A stretch of 6,322 nucleotides of DNA from Candidatus Colwelliibacteriota bacterium (GTDB lineage Bacteria; Patescibacteriota; Minisyncoccia; UBA6257; Colwellbacteraceae): assembly GCA_027310265.1 (NCBI GenBank), contig DAIDBC010000044.1:1-6322 (forward strand), written 5' to 3'. Every line of letters starts with the position of its first letter. Within the stretch, counting starts at the first letter, position 1. Position numbers and translations under genes: made by a program. Under the pieces are notes generated by a model, which saw nothing but the letters and a program-made list of their open reading frames with translations, made no database searches and was not told where the DNA came from. Shown piece by piece: positions 6,273 to 6,322 of this stretch.

Positions 6273-6322
6273 ATGCAAGGAGTTAAAAAAATAATCCTTG
6301 AAATCCGCGCTGGCGCTGGCGG
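6273..6322 (+). CDS. prfA: Peptide chain release factor 1-like protein, partial, apparently lacking the N-terminal domain
   Basis: Only the first 16 codons are in the window: MQGVKKIILEIRAGAG followed by GG. EIRAGAGG matches the start of the conserved core of class I release factors (usually EIRAGTGGDEAA), which terminate translation at stop codons. In ordinary RF1 this motif lies at about residue 115, after a helical N-terminal domain; here it comes after 9 residues. An in-frame TAA at 6264-6266 rules out an upstream start in this frame. The gene is therefore probably a short release factor lacking domain 1, which I believe occurs in CPR bacteria. RF1 and RF2 cannot be separated from so little; RF1 is chosen because prfA commonly follows rpmE. 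AAGGAG at 6277-6282 lies inside the coding region. Confidence 0.75.
   Translation, partial: MQGVKKIILEIRAGAG

Noticed and set aside
6277..6282. AAGGAG near the release factor start looks like a Shine-Dalgarno site.
   Set aside because: It is downstream of the only in-frame ATG. The only codon at suitable spacing is ATA (6291), a very rare start that would fall just before the conserved EIRAGAGG.

Overview
The window looks like a piece of a Patescibacteria (Candidate Phyla Radiation) chromosome, most likely from the Parcubacteria/Microgenomates side. This is inferred from the 16S rRNA gene, which has CPR-like departures at classical primer and probe sites: AATAGACGG instead of AATTGACGG near E. 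coli position 920, an EUB338-III-type site, and mismatches to 27F and 1492R. The short release factor and the degenerate, CPR-style type IV pilin fit as well. No in-frame TGA occurs in the long reading frames, so nothing suggests the UGA=Gly code of Gracilibacteria or Absconditabacteria.

Layout. Bases 1-4016 are a minus-strand type IV pilus block. In transcription order it holds a stand-alone response regulator (4016-3627), a type IV prepilin (3537-2959), a terminator-like perfect palindrome (2936-2909), the assembly ATPase PilB (2876-1170) and the platform protein PilC (1163 to beyond the left edge). Only 6 nt separate pilB from pilC. Bases about 4179-5748 are a complete minus-strand 16S rRNA gene. 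It stands alone: no tRNA, 23S or 5S lies within the sequence downstream. A 29-nt inverted repeat (4038-4066 and 5786-5814) brackets it and would form the pre-16S processing stem. On the plus strand, divergent from the rRNA, lie rpmE (ribosomal protein L31, 5938-6201) and the first 50 bases of a prfA-like release factor gene (6273 onward).

Two things stand out. First, the 3' end of the 16S rRNA, after an intact helix 45 with its GGAA loop, reads GGAACACTTACATTT where bacteria normally have GGATCACCTCCTTT, so the anti-Shine-Dalgarno core CCTCC is missing. Consistently, none of the six protein starts has a well-placed GGAGG-like site, and three (rpmE, response regulator, pilB) have a -10 element so close to the start codon that the mRNAs should be leaderless or nearly so. 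This points to a largely Shine-Dalgarno-independent translation system. Second, the 16S promoter (TTGACA-17-TAATAT, minus) and the rpmE promoter (TTGTCA-17-TAATCT, plus) use the same 7-bp -35 sequence in opposite directions. Polymerase should therefore be able to occupy only one at a time, linking rRNA synthesis to L31/release factor synthesis.

The pilus genes would build a type IV pilus or related fibre: PilB powers assembly, PilC anchors it in the membrane, the pilin is the subunit and the response regulator is a plausible control input. No prepilin peptidase, PilT, PilM/N/O or secretin is visible here.
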